Shown here piece by piece: positions 35,930 to 46,882 of a DNA stretch of 64,000 nt. The stretch is from Diplodia intermedia. Its lineage: Eukaryota > Ascomycota > Dothideomycetes > Botryosphaeriales > Botryosphaeriaceae. Position 1 is the first letter of the stretch, and every line of letters begins with the position of its first letter. The notes below the pieces were generated by a model. It made no database searches and was not told the DNA's origin. It saw nothing but the letters and a program-made list of their open reading frames with translations. The stretch lies in assembly GCA_021495925.1 (NCBI GenBank), contig JAKEKT010000093.1:62001-126000 (forward strand). Reading direction: 5' to 3'. The position numbers and the translations under genes are program-made.

Positions 35930-37827
35930 TCACGAGGCGATGGCCCGGGAACCACCCCTACGGCTGTTCTTTGCCTTGGCCGGAACCGTGCTCCAGCCGT
36001 CATCCTCCAGTTCTTGAGTGGCCGATCCTTCCTCTGCAGCAGGAGCAGACTCCTTGCGCCTCCACGACGACTCTGCCGGCTTCGCGTCACGAACGACCTC
36101 CTTCGGCTTGACGGCCTTGTCATCGACAATCGTGCCGTTTGCGTCCTCCTCAGTGGCGCCTTCACCAGTCTCCTCGCTTTCCAGAACTTCGAAGTTCGAG
36201 GCCGGTGCAGAAGAGCCAGCGCCGTTCTCACTCTCACCCTCTGGAGCCGCCGCCTTCTCGGTCTTGGCAGCTGCCTCCTTGGCGCGCTTTTCCTCGCGTG
36301 CCTTCTCGTCGGATTCCTTCTTCTGGCGAAGGGCAAGCTGTCTCTTTTCCTCGATCTCTCTCTCCTTTGCAGCAGTGTCAATCGGGCGCGCAGCACCGAA
36401 TGGGCTCGCCTTGGCATCGCCACCGCCGGACGCAGTGGGCGCCGCCGGAGATTCCGAAACAGTGCGCTTCTGGAGGTTCAGACGAGGGCGGCCAGCAGGA
36501 GCGGCGGGCTTAGCAACCGGGGAAGAAGGAGAGCTGCCCTCGGGGGTGCCGGTGGGAGACTTGATCGTTTCGACAGGGCGCATCCTGTCGCGCCACTTGT
36601 TGTCGAGCTCAGGCGCGGTAGGCTCTCTCGGGGGGCGAGTCTCAGAGAACTCGCGGCGTGCCGGACGGGACTCTTCAGAGCGGCCTTCACCCCAGGAGGG
36701 AGACGACTTGCGAGGCTCACTGGGAGTAGGGTTGCTCGGGGACAAGGGGCCCCTGCGCTCCCAGGTGCCGAAGTCCCTCGTGCGACCACCACGATCGCTG
36801 CCTGCATCGGACGCACCAGAATCGAAGCTCCGGAAGCCGCCGCCACCACGGGGGCGCTCGCCGGCGATGGGAGGAAGGGGGCCCTTGCGGGTCCAATCGT
36901 CAAAGACGCGCGTGTCCTGGCGGTCCTTGGCTAAAAATATTGTGGTGCTAGGTCAATCATCTCTTCTCCTTCTGCGAGTATGGATGGAAGAAACTTACGC
37001 GGCTCAGCAACGCTGACACGGATGTTCCTGCCTTGGAACTGGGTGCCGCTGAGGGCGAGGGCCTTCTTGAGTCCATCCAGAGTACCGAACTCTACGTATC
37101 CAAAGCCCTTCGGCTTGCGGTCCAACTTATCCTCAACAACGCGCACACTGGTGACGTCACAATCCATGAAGAAATCCTGGATGTCACCTTCAGTCGCGTC
37201 GAAGGAGAGGTTGCCCAGATGGGCAGTGTACGGAGGCTTCGAGGGAAGAGGGAGCTCCTCGCGGGTTGCGAAACCGCCACGGTCAGGGCCGCGTTCTGTT
37301 GGGGACAAGTCAGCGCATGCTACTAGCACTGTGAGAGTGCTTGCATACCGAAGCCGCCGCCGAAGCTACCGCCACCACCAAAGGAGGGCCTGCTGCCACC
37401 ATAGCTAGCGGTGGGACCTATATATGATGTCAGAGGGGCGGTTGCGGGGTCGGGCGGTGGAGTCAGAAAATGTGCGTGGGAGACGAACCACCTGCTTAGC
37501 CGTCAGCGTCACATTCGCAGTCGCGGAGATGCAGGATTTACGTACCAGAAAGGGGTGAGTCCTCCATCTCGTCGGCCCAAGAGCCCAGCGCTGTTTCTTC
37601 GTCAGCTCAATTCGGGTGGACAGAGCGCCTCAACGCGGGTGGCGCGGGGCGAGCGTACACTGGTCGCCCAAGAAGTCCCCGAGGGACATCTTCTGGGCCT
37701 GCTTTTTCGGAGCTGTTCCTCATGTCAGCGCCTGCTGCTGTGGTGAGAGCGAGCGCAAAGGCGAGGCGGTCGCGCGAGGCCAGTGGCCTCACCGGGCGAA
37801 CTCGGCACAGAAGGCGAACGAACCCAT
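35930..37827 (-). CDS. TIF3: translation initiation factor eIF4B
   Basis: Six exons: 37824..37827 (4 nt, ATGG), 37659..37712, 37546..37590, 37349..37417, 36999..37295 and 35930..36930, giving 489 residues in one frame. The splices rebuild the family N-terminus: MAPKK, KMSLGDFLGDQSLG and SWADEMED. A glycine-rich stretch follows, then one RRM at about residues 80-155 with RNP2 (HLGNLSF) and RNP1 (KGFGYVEF). After it come the repeats typical of fungal eIF4B (RVFDDWTRKGPL, RDFGTWERRGPLSP), a basic Pro/Ser-rich region, a charged helix (EKREIEEKRQ-like, about 350-400) and a conserved GWSTV end. eIF4B stimulates eIF4A helicase and mRNA loading on the 40S subunit. The first donor (GTTCGT) is unusual; intron lengths are 111, 68, 128, 53 and 68 bp. 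Divergent with the TIM17-like gene. Confidence 0.92.
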
Positions 37828-38153
37828 GATTGCGGAAGTCAGTCAACGCGCTGCGGAAGTGGAGCGCGTCGGCTGAAAGATTCTGAGGGAAGCGGAGTCC
37901 TCAGGAAATCAATCTGCGGGGATGTTGCGGTGTCAATCGGTGTTGGTGGTTGAGCGCGCGAGTGTGCGTCGTGAACTATAGGCTGAAGGTTGAAATCAAA
38001 ATCCAAACTCGGGCCGCCGCTTTGCCAAGACAGCCGTGGGTTTGATTTGTCACGTGCGTCCGCCCGCGCGTCAAAACCCCGAGCCAAAGCCAGAGCCAGA
38101 CCTCGAGGCCCCGCGCAGTGCTCGACTCCAGCTTGAGCTCAGCCCCCGCCAAA
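37828..38153. other. divergent promoter, eIF4B / TIM17-like
   Basis: Only 326 bp separate the two start codons, so the genes probably share promoter elements. No TATA box seen; moderately GC-rich. Confidence 0.5.
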
Positions 38154-39117
38154 ATGCAGAGCAGCGCTGCCGATGCCTCCCCGCGCGTCGCCGCGCCCTC
38201 TCCGCTCCTTGCCTCCGCTTTGGAGGTTGGTGCTTTGGCCGGTAAGCACAATGGCCGTCCTGTCCCGCTCTTCACGTGTCAAAACAAGCAGCGCCCCGTC
38301 GCCCTGTTCTCGTCAGCCTTCTACCCGAGCGTCTGCTCCGCCTGGAGTCTAGGGGCAGAGTCGCACCACTACTGCCCCGCACCCGACAACTGCTGATATA
38401 TTTGCCCAGGCGGCGGAGGCCTTCTGCTCGGCGGCGCCCAAGGCATCATCGTTTCCGGATCTCCGGCGCTGTTTGCACTTTTTGCAGGCGTGCAATGGTT
38501 CACCGCAGGCACTGCATACTGGGGTAAATGACTCTTGCACGCGTGAGACAATCTGTCTTTGCTGAAGCTGTGATAGCCACCCGAAGCGCCATCTTGAACC
38601 GGCAAGGCCTTCGGGCCTGGCTTGACCTCAAGCGCGGCGCCCCTCCTGATGCCAGCAAAGTCGATACTTTCTCTCCGTCGGAGAAGGTTCGCGCCAGCGC
38701 CGTCGCTGGAGGCTTTTCTGGTGGAATCGTGGCTGCCGTGACACGTCAGTAATCGCAGCGTGGCTTGCCCGGCGGTTAGGAGACTGTGCTGACTGACTGA
38801 CAGGAAGCCGGGCGCATATTGTTCCCGGCGCGGTTATGTTTTCCATCTTCGGCTTTGCGGGGCAGCACCTCTACAATTTCCTGGATTCAAGGCATGCCGC
38901 TTCTGCTGACAAACCCGCGGACGGCAAGAGCTGGTTCCGAAAGCTAGCCGACTCCCGGTTCAGCCCCGTCAAAGTACTCTCCGAGGAGGAATACGAGCAA
39001 TTGCTCCGAGAGAAGCTTCTCAAGGTCCAGGTGGAGATCGCACTCGTCGATGAGAGCATCGAGAAACTCCGGCAGCCGAGCCAAACTTGGGACGGATCGG
39101 ACAGATCCGATGCCTGA
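38154..39117 (+). CDS. TIM17/TIM22-like mitochondrial inner membrane protein
   Basis: Four exons, 38154..38241, 38410..38523, 38577..38744 and 38804..39117, with introns of 168, 53 and 59 bp, encode 227 residues. Three or four glycine-rich hydrophobic segments are present: GGGLLLGGAQGIIVSG, FALFAGVQWFTAGTAYW, ASAVAGGFSGGIVAAVT and VPGAVMFSIFGFAGQHLYNF. The spacing of GxxxG pairs and the GGF.GG block are those of the Tim17/Tim22/Tim23/Pmp24 fold. The C-terminal 80 residues are soluble with a charged helix (EEEYEQLLREKLLKVQVE) that faces the matrix or intermembrane space. It is not one of the standard Tim17, 22 or 23 by length; similar fungal proteins are usually called TIM17-like or complex I assembly (TIMMDC1)-like, but the exact role is uncertain. 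The start ATG has context CCAAAATGC. Confidence 0.85.
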
Positions 39118-41136
39118 TTACAAAGACATTGATGCATCGCGCAACCTTTCGAGCCTCGCAGCACCCGTTCGGGTGGGGGTGGAACTTGCCATGCTGTGCC
39201 ACGTCCGGATGTATATTTCGACTCCCCATGGGTCTACCGCGTTGCCACGGTGTCTCGCAGTCCCCTCGCATGATCCGCTGTGGCCAGCGGGACGGTGCTG
39301 CCGAAGCTGCGGTGCATGCCTTCGCGACAGGCACCCGCTTCCTTCGCGATAGCAGGGGGCTCATTGTTCGTTGCGAAGTGTAAAAAAGAAAATGGACATG
39401 CAGATCACTGACGGCAGCCTGTGAGGGGCCCACCCGGCCGTGATCGTCGTTGCAGAGCGCAAGGAGCTCGGCCGAGTCATTGCTTCTGATGGTCCCTGGA
39501 CCAGTGTCCCGACGGACGGTGCAGAAAAGCGGCCGCTGGTCCAGTCAGTGTGACGCCCGAAACCGTTGCAGCTGCTATCACGCATCAGTGGCGCATCAAC
39601 GGCAGCCTGCATGATCCTTCAGATGGGGGCGCGTATCGTCGCGGGCCTTTGGATGACTAGGATAATAAAGACGGAATGCGTGTTGATCAGTTCATCTAAT
39701 GCCACTATATTATAGAGCACGACCTCAGTTGCGGTAGCTTCTGGACGTACGCGGACGGCAGAAGCAATTGTTGGTGCTGACATTACTGGAAACAGGTGCC
39801 ACCGAATGCGGCAAAGCGTGTGTCAGCGGAGAGCCGTTTGTAGCAAGACCAGCAGGGCAATCTACTGCCGTCCAATGGAGCCACCAGCAAAGAAAGCTTG
39901 CTGCGGCTTAACCCCGACGGATCTGCCGCGATGGGGCTCCGTGGGATAGCGCTCTTCCCGGTAAGGCCTCGACCGATCCTCCCGCATCCTAAATTTGGGG
40001 GCAGGAACTGGTTGCCGGCGTGCGGTCGCGTGCCGGGCTCATGCGCACGTTTCGACCGAAGACACTCGCAACACCAAGCTGCCATGGGGCCTGGAGTCGG
40101 TGCACTCTGCCGTGAGGCGTGCCTAATTGCCGGCCTTGGCTGCTCAAGAGCAGAGCAGTGCAAAGCTGAGCTGCATGCAGCAGGGTCTTCCCTGTTGGCT
40201 CGCTTATACGAGGCACCAGCCGCCATGGCGCCCGGCCCCCTCAAGCCTACCGTAGCTGAACCTCAACATCACCCTACCGCGGCGGACATGCAGCAGCTCC
40301 CATCTCACCCGCCAACAGCGGTACCTCTTTCCCACACGCCCAGACCCACGTCTGCAGCGCTGCCGTAGACCCTGGTCTGGCCGGACACGAGGCCTGGGTT
40401 TGAGAAACGCTGTCGAAACGTTGCACACGCCGCCCGCTTTAGCCCAATGCGACCGCAACGCAGCCAGCCAGCACGCGTGATGCTGCATGGCACGCATACG
40501 GACTAGAGTCCGTTCGCTGGGTGCCTAGGGCCGTGTTCGCCCCGGATCAGCCCGCTTGCGTGAAGAAGACCAGGACGTTGCGAAGGCTAGCTTCCGCTGT
40601 TAGACCAGGATTCTGAACTCGGGCCTGCCAGGTGCTCTTCCAGGCTGATGGACAGCCACGGGGTAAGCGTGCCGCAGCCGTGTGCCCTTTAACCTTGCAC
40701 CAAAGTATGGTCAGCACCCAAACAGACGTCCTCCACTAACCGCCATTGGAGCATCTGGTGGAAGCTTTGCAGCAATACGATCCGCGGCCTCACTGGTACC
40801 GGCTCCCCTCTACACTCCGGCGGAGTTGATATCCAGTACCTATCGCATGGCTTCTTGCGCCAATGGACAACGCCCCTCCCCTGACGAGGCCTATTGCGGG
40901 ATCTGCAACATCGCTCTGGTGCCTGCTGCAGGGTTGCATGTTGGCGTGCATTGTTGTGGTTCCAGCGACGCACCATTTCGTCAGCAACTTACTTTCCCCA
41001 AATCCAGAGATAGCTCTGTCAAGACGAACTGATTAATTAAAGCGTTCCTGCTCCGTCTCAAGTCCTTTCCTTACTGTCTGCTCATCCCTTTCTTCCTTCC
41101 GCCCGGATCAAACACTCCCTACCTAACCCAAAAGGA
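39118..41136. other. 2-kb intergenic region
   Basis: Long gap between the TIM17-like gene and the MFS exporter. Several open frames exist (for example 39898-40368) but they are GC-driven, have no family signature and overlap in several phases. The last 100 bp before 41137 is pyrimidine-rich (CCTTTCCTTACTG, CCCTTTCTTCC), as in fungal promoters. Confidence 0.4.
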
Positions 41137-42906
41137 ATGGACCATTCAGACTCTTCGACCGCAAGTGAGAGTGGCCTGGACACCATCATGCCTTCGCGTC
41201 AAGCCAACGTGGCCTCGCATGCAAAATACGACTCACAAACGCCGACGGTAGCCTCGACCGACTCGTCGAGACCAACCACTCCTTCGGTGCCCGAAGCCCC
41301 AGCAAGACACAAATTCCCCGCTCACGAGGAAAACTTCGCTGATGAGAGCCTTCATGACGACAATGAGAAAGCAACCAGCTCCGGAACGGAAACTCCGCCA
41401 GGGCCTCCTGGTCCTCCCGGCCCTCCCGGTCCTCCTGGGGGACATGGGGGAATCAAGTTGACGCGTGTTCACGAAGTCTTCTTTGTCGCAGCAGTTGCCA
41501 TGGCACACTTCATGATCCAATGCTGCATTGGCATTGCGTTGGCGCCGATCGACATCATTGCGAGGGACCTGCGCACGAGGAATCCGGGAGAGCAAAGCTG
41601 GTTCATCTCCTCGTACGCTCTGACCGTCGGCACGTTCATCCTCATCGCGGGGCGAGCCGGTGATATCATGGGTCACAAGCGCATATTCATCTTCGGCTAC
41701 ATCTATCTGGGCTTCTGGAGCGCGCTGGCAGGGTTCGCCGTCTACCCCCGCTCGCAGATCTTCTTCGACTTCTGCCGTGCTCAGCAGGGCGTGGGAGCTG
41801 CACTTCTCATGCCCAACGCCCTGGCTCTGCTCGGCCGGACATATGCACCAGGTCCCCGCAAAAACATCATTTTCAGCATCTTCGGCGCCGCTGCGCCCTT
41901 CGGCGCGGTCGTTGGCAACGTCTCCGGTAGCATCTTTGGCCAACTGGCCTGGTGGCCGTGGGGCTTCTGGTCGTACGGCATTGCCGCCTTCGGCCTCGCC
42001 GGTTTCTCTCTCATCGTAATTCCAAAGCCACTGTCCGCCCTTCCTCCCCACCGCCCAAGCTTCGACTGGGCCGGCTCGGCCCTCGGCGTCCTCGGCCTTG
42101 TCCTCGTGAACGTCGCCTTCAACAACGGGCCCCTCTACGGCTGGGAGAAGCCATACGTCTTCGTCCTTTTGATCGTCGGCGTCCTCATCCTCGTCGCCTT
42201 CGTTTTCGTCGAGCTGCGCGCAAGCAACCCGCTACTACCCAAGCTGGCGCTGAACAGCACAGTCATGTTCATCCTGACGTGCCTCGCGTTCGGCTGGGGC
42301 GCGTTTGGCGTGTGGGTCTTCTACACGTTCCGCTTCCTCGAGGTGGTGCGCCAGGAGACGCCGCTGCTCGTGTCGGCGCAGTTCGTGCCCGTCGTCGTCG
42401 CCGCGGTGCTCGCGTCAGGCGTGACGGGGTACATGCTCAGCCACACGCCCGTAAGTTTCGTCATGCTGTGCGCCATGGTGGGCTTCTTCCTCGGTATCGT
42501 GCTCGTCGGCACCATGCCCATTGACCAGACATACTGGGGCCAGGCCTTCTTCGGCATCCTCGTGATGCCCATCGGCATGGACATGTCGTTCCCGGCGTCC
42601 ACGGTCATCTTGAGCAACAGCATGCCGGGCAACCATCAGGGCTTGGCGGCGGCGCTGGTCACGACGGTGATCAACTACAGCGTCAGCATCACTCTGGGCA
42701 TTGCGGCGGTCGTCGAGGTGAATTCGGTCATGCCGGTCGATTCGTCCAACCCGCCCTGGCTGCCCCCCAACCTCGACCAGGTCGCTCACGGTATGCACAT
42801 GGCGTATCTTGTCGGCATCTCGTTTGGGGCCGCAGCGGTGGTCTTGGCGGCTATTTTCTTCGTAAAAAGCTATTTGAAGGAAGGCTGGAAGGTCATGGCG
42901 CATTGA
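41137..42906 (+). CDS. MFS drug:H+ antiporter, DHA2 type (ATR1-like)
   Basis: Single exon of 589 residues, ATG in context AAGGAATGG. The N-terminal 105 residues are hydrophilic and end in a collagen-like GPPGPPGPPGPPGG tract just before the first membrane helix. About 14 hydrophobic segments follow, the DHA2 number. Visible motifs: GRAGDIMGHKRIF (motif A, between helices 2 and 3), a conserved RxxQGxGAA-type helix 4 (CRAQQGVGAALLMPNAL) and GAAAPFGAVVGNVSGS (motif C-like, helix 5, typical of exporters). The closest named group is yeast Atr1/YMR279C and fungal aminotriazole or boron efflux proteins. Probable role: proton-driven export of a toxic compound at the plasma membrane. No biosynthetic genes are adjacent, so it is probably not part of a metabolite cluster. 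Confidence 0.93.
   Translation: MDHSDSSTASESGLDTIMPSRQANVASHAKYDSQTPTVASTDSSRPTTPSVPEAPARHKFPAHEENFADESLHDDNEKATSSGTETPPGPPGPPGPPGPPGGHGGIKLTRVHEVFFVAAVAMAHFMIQCCIGIALAPIDIIARDLRTRNPGEQSWFISSYALTVGTFILIAGRAGDIMGHKRIFIFGYIYLGFWSALAGFAVYPRSQIFFDFCRAQQGVGAALLMPNALALLGRTYAPGPRKNIIFSIFGAAAPFGAVVGNVSGSIFGQLAWWPWGFWSYGIAAFGLAGFSLIVIPKPLSALPPHRPSFDWAGSALGVLGLVLVNVAFNNGPLYGWEKPYVFVLLIVGVLILVAFVFVELRASNPLLPKLALNSTVMFILTCLAFGWGAFGVWVFYTFRFLEVVRQETPLLVSAQFVPVVVAAVLASGVTGYMLSHTPVSFVMLCAMVGFFLGIVLVGTMPIDQTYWGQAFFGILVMPIGMDMSFPASTVILSNSMPGNHQGLAAALVTTVINYSVSITLGIAAVVEVNSVMPVDSSNPPWLPPNLDQVAHGMHMAYLVGISFGAAAVVLAAIFFVKSYLKEGWKVMAH
41396..41446 (+). repeat. GGxCCxCCx nine-base repeat (GPP)n
   Basis: Imperfect tandem 9-bp units (ggtcctcccg / gccctcccg) that encode Gly-Pro-Pro triplets in the N-terminal tail of the exporter. 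Confidence 0.75.
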
Positions 42907-43428
42907 GCAGTCAAATGCTCGGATGGTCATTGGACCCGCTGAGATGAGTCAGTCTACGCAGGCCGTTCACTGCAATCAATGCTGCGCGACGGGTGGCTGA
43001 GCTGCTGCCTCCCGAAGCTCAGTGCAGAAAGTTTCGAGTCACTCGCTCATTGGCATTTGGCAGCTTATCAGAGCGCATGGACGAAGTTGACGACTTTCCT
43101 TTCACGCTGTATGTCGGGCGTTTGTCTGGATTTCGAGGCTTGGCCAAGTACAAAAGCATGTATAGCAAATATCTATGAAAACAGTGATGTCGATGATATT
43201 CTCCGCATGCTCCTCTTCACGTCCAGATGGATGCTTCGGCCGCACTGCTTTACGAGCGCAACTGCCTAGACAACACTTGCCCGGCCCGGCCGCCCCTTCC
43301 CCTCACCCTCTCCATCACGCGATCTTCGGACTTTCCTCTCAGCCCTGCTAGCTCCTCCGCCGGGAGAGCCATCGTCGACAATTTGTAATCGGAGAATTAG
43401 CTCGCAATTATCGCGCCGCGAGTGCTCA
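42907..43428. other. intergenic
   Basis: 3' flank of the exporter and promoter of the next gene. Nothing distinctive. Confidence 0.4.
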
Positions 43429-45372
43429 ATGTCCGGCGACGGTACGTCACCCCCGCTCGCAGCCCAGTCCGCCCAATCACGACGGCATGAAGTCCCAACC
43501 GCATGCATCTGACATGCAGCAGCACAACCACCACCTGCTGCGCCCGAAAAAGCAGCCGTAAGCCAAAAGCCGTCAGGCACCCCGCCACACCCGGCGCCAC
43601 CGCCATGGTCGCCGCCGCCAGCCCGCCTGACAACGGTGCCGCCGAAGAACCGCGACGACAACGCTGGTTGTGATGATGATAGTGGCACGAACCTCACGCT
43701 GGCAGCCGCCTCCAATGTCAGCGCCGCTGCTACCCCCACCGCCGCGCTCGCCATCACCCCACCCGAAGCCCACCACCGCGTCCGCGCCCGCCTGACGTCG
43801 ACCGTCAGCCCAGACTTGCATACCGCAGCACTAGGCCCCGTGCTGCCCGATTCCGCGCCGCTTGGAGCCGTCGCCCTGCAGGTTGATGGTGATCCGCCTT
43901 CGACAGTGCCGTCTAGTGATTACCCGTTCGGCCCAACCCTACCCGGCGCTATCACAACCTTAACCACGGATCACGATGCTTTTCCTGCTGCTGCTGCTGC
44001 TGCTGCTGCTTCCACCGTCACGGCACCGGAGCCCAATCATCTGCCGTCACGCTTACAGATGCCCGGGACACAAACCGGCTTGTCGTTGTCGTCGACGGAG
44101 ACCATTGCTGCCACGACCGCGGCGCCCGCGTATGGGCACGAAGGACCCGCAACGCCGAGCCACGGCCACCACAACCGTCCTCGGCGCATGGCCAGCGTGG
44201 GAGGCCAGCGTGAATTGATGCGGTTGAGGACGGCGGGAGCAGCGACAACACCAACGCCGGCGCGAAACGCGTCTTCTGCCTCTTCCGCTGCTGCCCCGGC
44301 CAATGGCGAGCGGGCCAGTACACTGACAAATAACGGGGTTTCCTGGAAAAAAGGAAAAGTCAGCGAGATAAGGGACGGAACCGAACGGAAACGAACTGCG
44401 AAAAGGGCCCCGGCCACGCCGCTGCGGGTCCGGCTGACGCCGCTGAGGCTACTCGAAGAAGGGGACCGAGGGGAGCGGGTGGCGCGGAAGGACGGCGACG
44501 GCGACCAAGTTTATGGCAATAGCTTGATGCCAACGCCGCTACTATCGAGGCAGCGGGCGAGCACGGCGGGAGAAAACGGCTGGATGACCAAGCGGGGGGC
44601 TTCGTCGCCATCGCCGTCGTCGTCTCCTTCGTCACTGCCGCTGCCGCCGCCGTCGCCATCCCCATCGCTCTCTCGTAAGCGCCACCGCACGAGGCCTGCC
44701 GTGGATCACGATGACGATCATGACAAGGAAGAAGAAGAAGAAGAAGAAGCAGCAGACGATCAACAGCAGTACCCGTACCGTCTCCGCCGTGGCGACGGGC
44801 CTCCGTCCTCCAAGCGCGTGAAACTGTCGCCGCCGCCGCCGCCGCCGCCGAGCGCCACCTCTCCAGCCCTTCCGCATCCCCCGCAGATGATGATGATGAC
44901 CACCACCGACGCACTCTTTCCTCCACGAGACGATGGAGACACCGACGGCGTCCCCGCCGCCCCCACAGCGCGGCCGCGGCCGAGCGGCAACAAGAAGAGG
45001 AGCAACCTGCTCGCCGCGAACGTCGACGCCGCCGGCGGCGGCGCCTTCACGCTCACGGAGCTCCCCCGCGTGGCTCGCCTCTCCCCGCCCGCCGATGAGG
45101 GCTTGCGCCGTGCGTCGTCGTCGTCGTTTTCATCCTCGGCGGCTTCGGTCGTGCGAGCGCCGCCGGAGTTTCCGGCCGGGTACTTCTTCGGGGCGTTGGA
45201 CGAGGCGGTGGAGGGGTTGGCGCCGTTCATGGGGGTGGGTGGAAGGGGTGCGTTGGCGGGAAGGGCGCGGAGGGTGGTGACGGATGGGAGCGGGACGGTT
45301 GTGAGGAGGGTGTTTGTGGGAGCTGATGAGGAGGATGGCGATGGGGAGCTGGATGGGGTGAGTGAGGAATAG
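43429..45372 (+). CDS. low-complexity protein of unknown function
   Basis: Two exons, 43429..43441 and 43520..45372, with a 78-bp intron (donor GTACGT, acceptor CATGCAG), encode 621 residues. The long frame lacks an ATG at its 5' end; the 13-nt first exon (MSGD) supplies it and keeps frame. The protein is rich in Pro, Ala, Ser and Thr, with an Ala run from a GCT repeat (about 43986-44011), an acidic run of Glu, and short basic patches (RKRHRTRP, SSKRVKLSP). Two parts look ordered: TPLRVRLTPLRLLEEGDRGE near residue 280, and the C-terminal 80 residues (PPEFPAGYFFGALDEAVEGL). No domain recognised. The KRVKLSP patch resembles a nuclear localisation signal, so a nuclear role is possible. Confidence 0.6.
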
Positions 45373-46882
45373 TGGGTATATGTGGAGGGATGTGCTGGAG
45401 TGGAGCGCAACTGGCCTGCGGAAACGCCTTCGCCGTCGGCGAGCGTGGCGTAATGAGCGGGATATGCTAAGTTGAGGTGGGTACTTGGTTGGATGGTTCG
45501 TTGTGGTTTGTTAATGGTTAAGGCAACGTGGTACCACTCTCACCAGTGGATGTAAGTCAGCCACGGGGACCTGTAAACAAATTGGTTTCCAAAACCAAGT
45601 TATGTGCGGTTGGTAGATGCTCGCAACTGACCACTACAGAGTCGTAGATGACTTTGGAATTGTCTGGGCACGCTCCAAAAAATAGACTTGACTGCCACAG
45701 TAACGCTCGTACTATCGACGTGCCTGCAAAACTCTGCAGGCGAGACAGGTGTACGCTTTCTATTATTCAGTCGCGCAGACCTAGTGTTCTAGATCCTTCA
45801 GCGTCTCCGCGAATGGTACATCGATTTAGTCTCATTCTCCTGTACGGCTTGCTTCGACCATCCGCTTGCGGTATTACTGGCTTCCTGGCCGGGGTCTCTA
45901 TGCTGGATGCCGCTTGATATCAGTGTGGCTCACAGAATGAAGTTCGTCAGAGGAGACAGTGTCGACCATAACATGACGGAACGGGTCACAGCATAAAAAG
46001 GCTGTCGACGGATGGTAGGCCTGTTATAAATTGTTATAACATGGCACCGTTGGCCACTAATCGTAGTGACTCAGTCGACAAGGACTCAACTACTTGCCAG
46101 ACGATGCCGAAGGGGCAAAAAGCAAAACTAAAGCTGCTGCCGCAGGGAATTGAACCCAGGTCTGACAGTTATGCACGGCCGGCTACATGGGCGAGACCCC
46201 GCAAGATTCCCTAAGCCGGCCATATGTGCTGAGGCGCTGTAGAAAGGAGACACGAGGGGCCATCTCCTTTTTTGAGTATCCGTACGCTTTTTCCCTCAAG
46301 CGCTGCCTGGGAATCGTGGGCGGTAAACCATTGAACCACGTAGCCGTCATCAGCTGGATGGCAAGGGAAACTGCGGATTGGATCTATATACCCCACTATT
46401 ATTTCGTCACTGTGTCAACCAATCGAACTCACTCACCACTGAGCGGAGCTGGCCCTGCTTTCCACTCTGGCATTCACCAACCGGCATACCGTCCACTCTT
46501 CCACTCCAATCCCCGCAGCACCCGTCGACCTCACTGGATCTTCCGCTCACGCTCGTCGAAGAATGGACGGCCGAAGCAGCCGTCGTGCAGGTCAACCACG
46601 TCACCCGCCGTGCCACTACTTCCTAGACAATTGTCGTCGAGGGTCTGGATAGAACCGCTGCTTGACATTTCAAATGCGAGCTAGAGATTTGCAACCGGTA
46701 TCAAGTCGTTTATGGCATCAGAACTGGACCAGACGTATTTCCATGATTCCAAGACCTTTGTCAAGGCCGCAATATACGAAAGGCAACATGAATCTGAGCT
46801 GCAGACGTAGAAAGGCGCAATCGAGTTGCATATCGTATGCACGAAGAGGAAGATCTTCTGGGCGGTCATGCTCACCCTCCGA
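45373..46882. other. 1.5-kb intergenic region with tRNA-like relic
   Basis: AT-richer in its first half. Contains the tRNA-like sequence listed separately at 46117-46175. A 165-codon ATG frame on the plus strand (46187-46684) has no family signature and is not called. Confidence 0.4.
46117..46175 (-). other. tRNA 3'-half-like sequence with pol III T-runs
   Basis: On the minus strand, CATAACTGTCAGACC is followed by GGTTCAATTCC (46146-46156, B-box match), then CCTGCGGCAGC. This resembles the 3' half of an elongator tRNA-Met (CAT). TTTT and TTTTT runs follow within 10-20 bp (46124-46127 and 46117-46121), as at pol III terminators. The T-stem has one U-U mismatch. The 5' half, including an acceptor strand GCTGCCG and a good A box, is not found within 200 bp upstream, and U33 is missing. 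I read it as a tRNA relic rather than a working gene. Confidence 0.4.

Noticed and set aside
39898..40368. 156-codon frame in the 2-kb gap
   Set aside because: Arg/Pro/Ala-rich translation typical of GC-rich non-coding DNA; no recognisable family.
46187..46684. 165-codon ATG frame on the plus strand
   Set aside because: Overlaps the tRNA-like relic region, has no family signature and biased composition; more likely chance.
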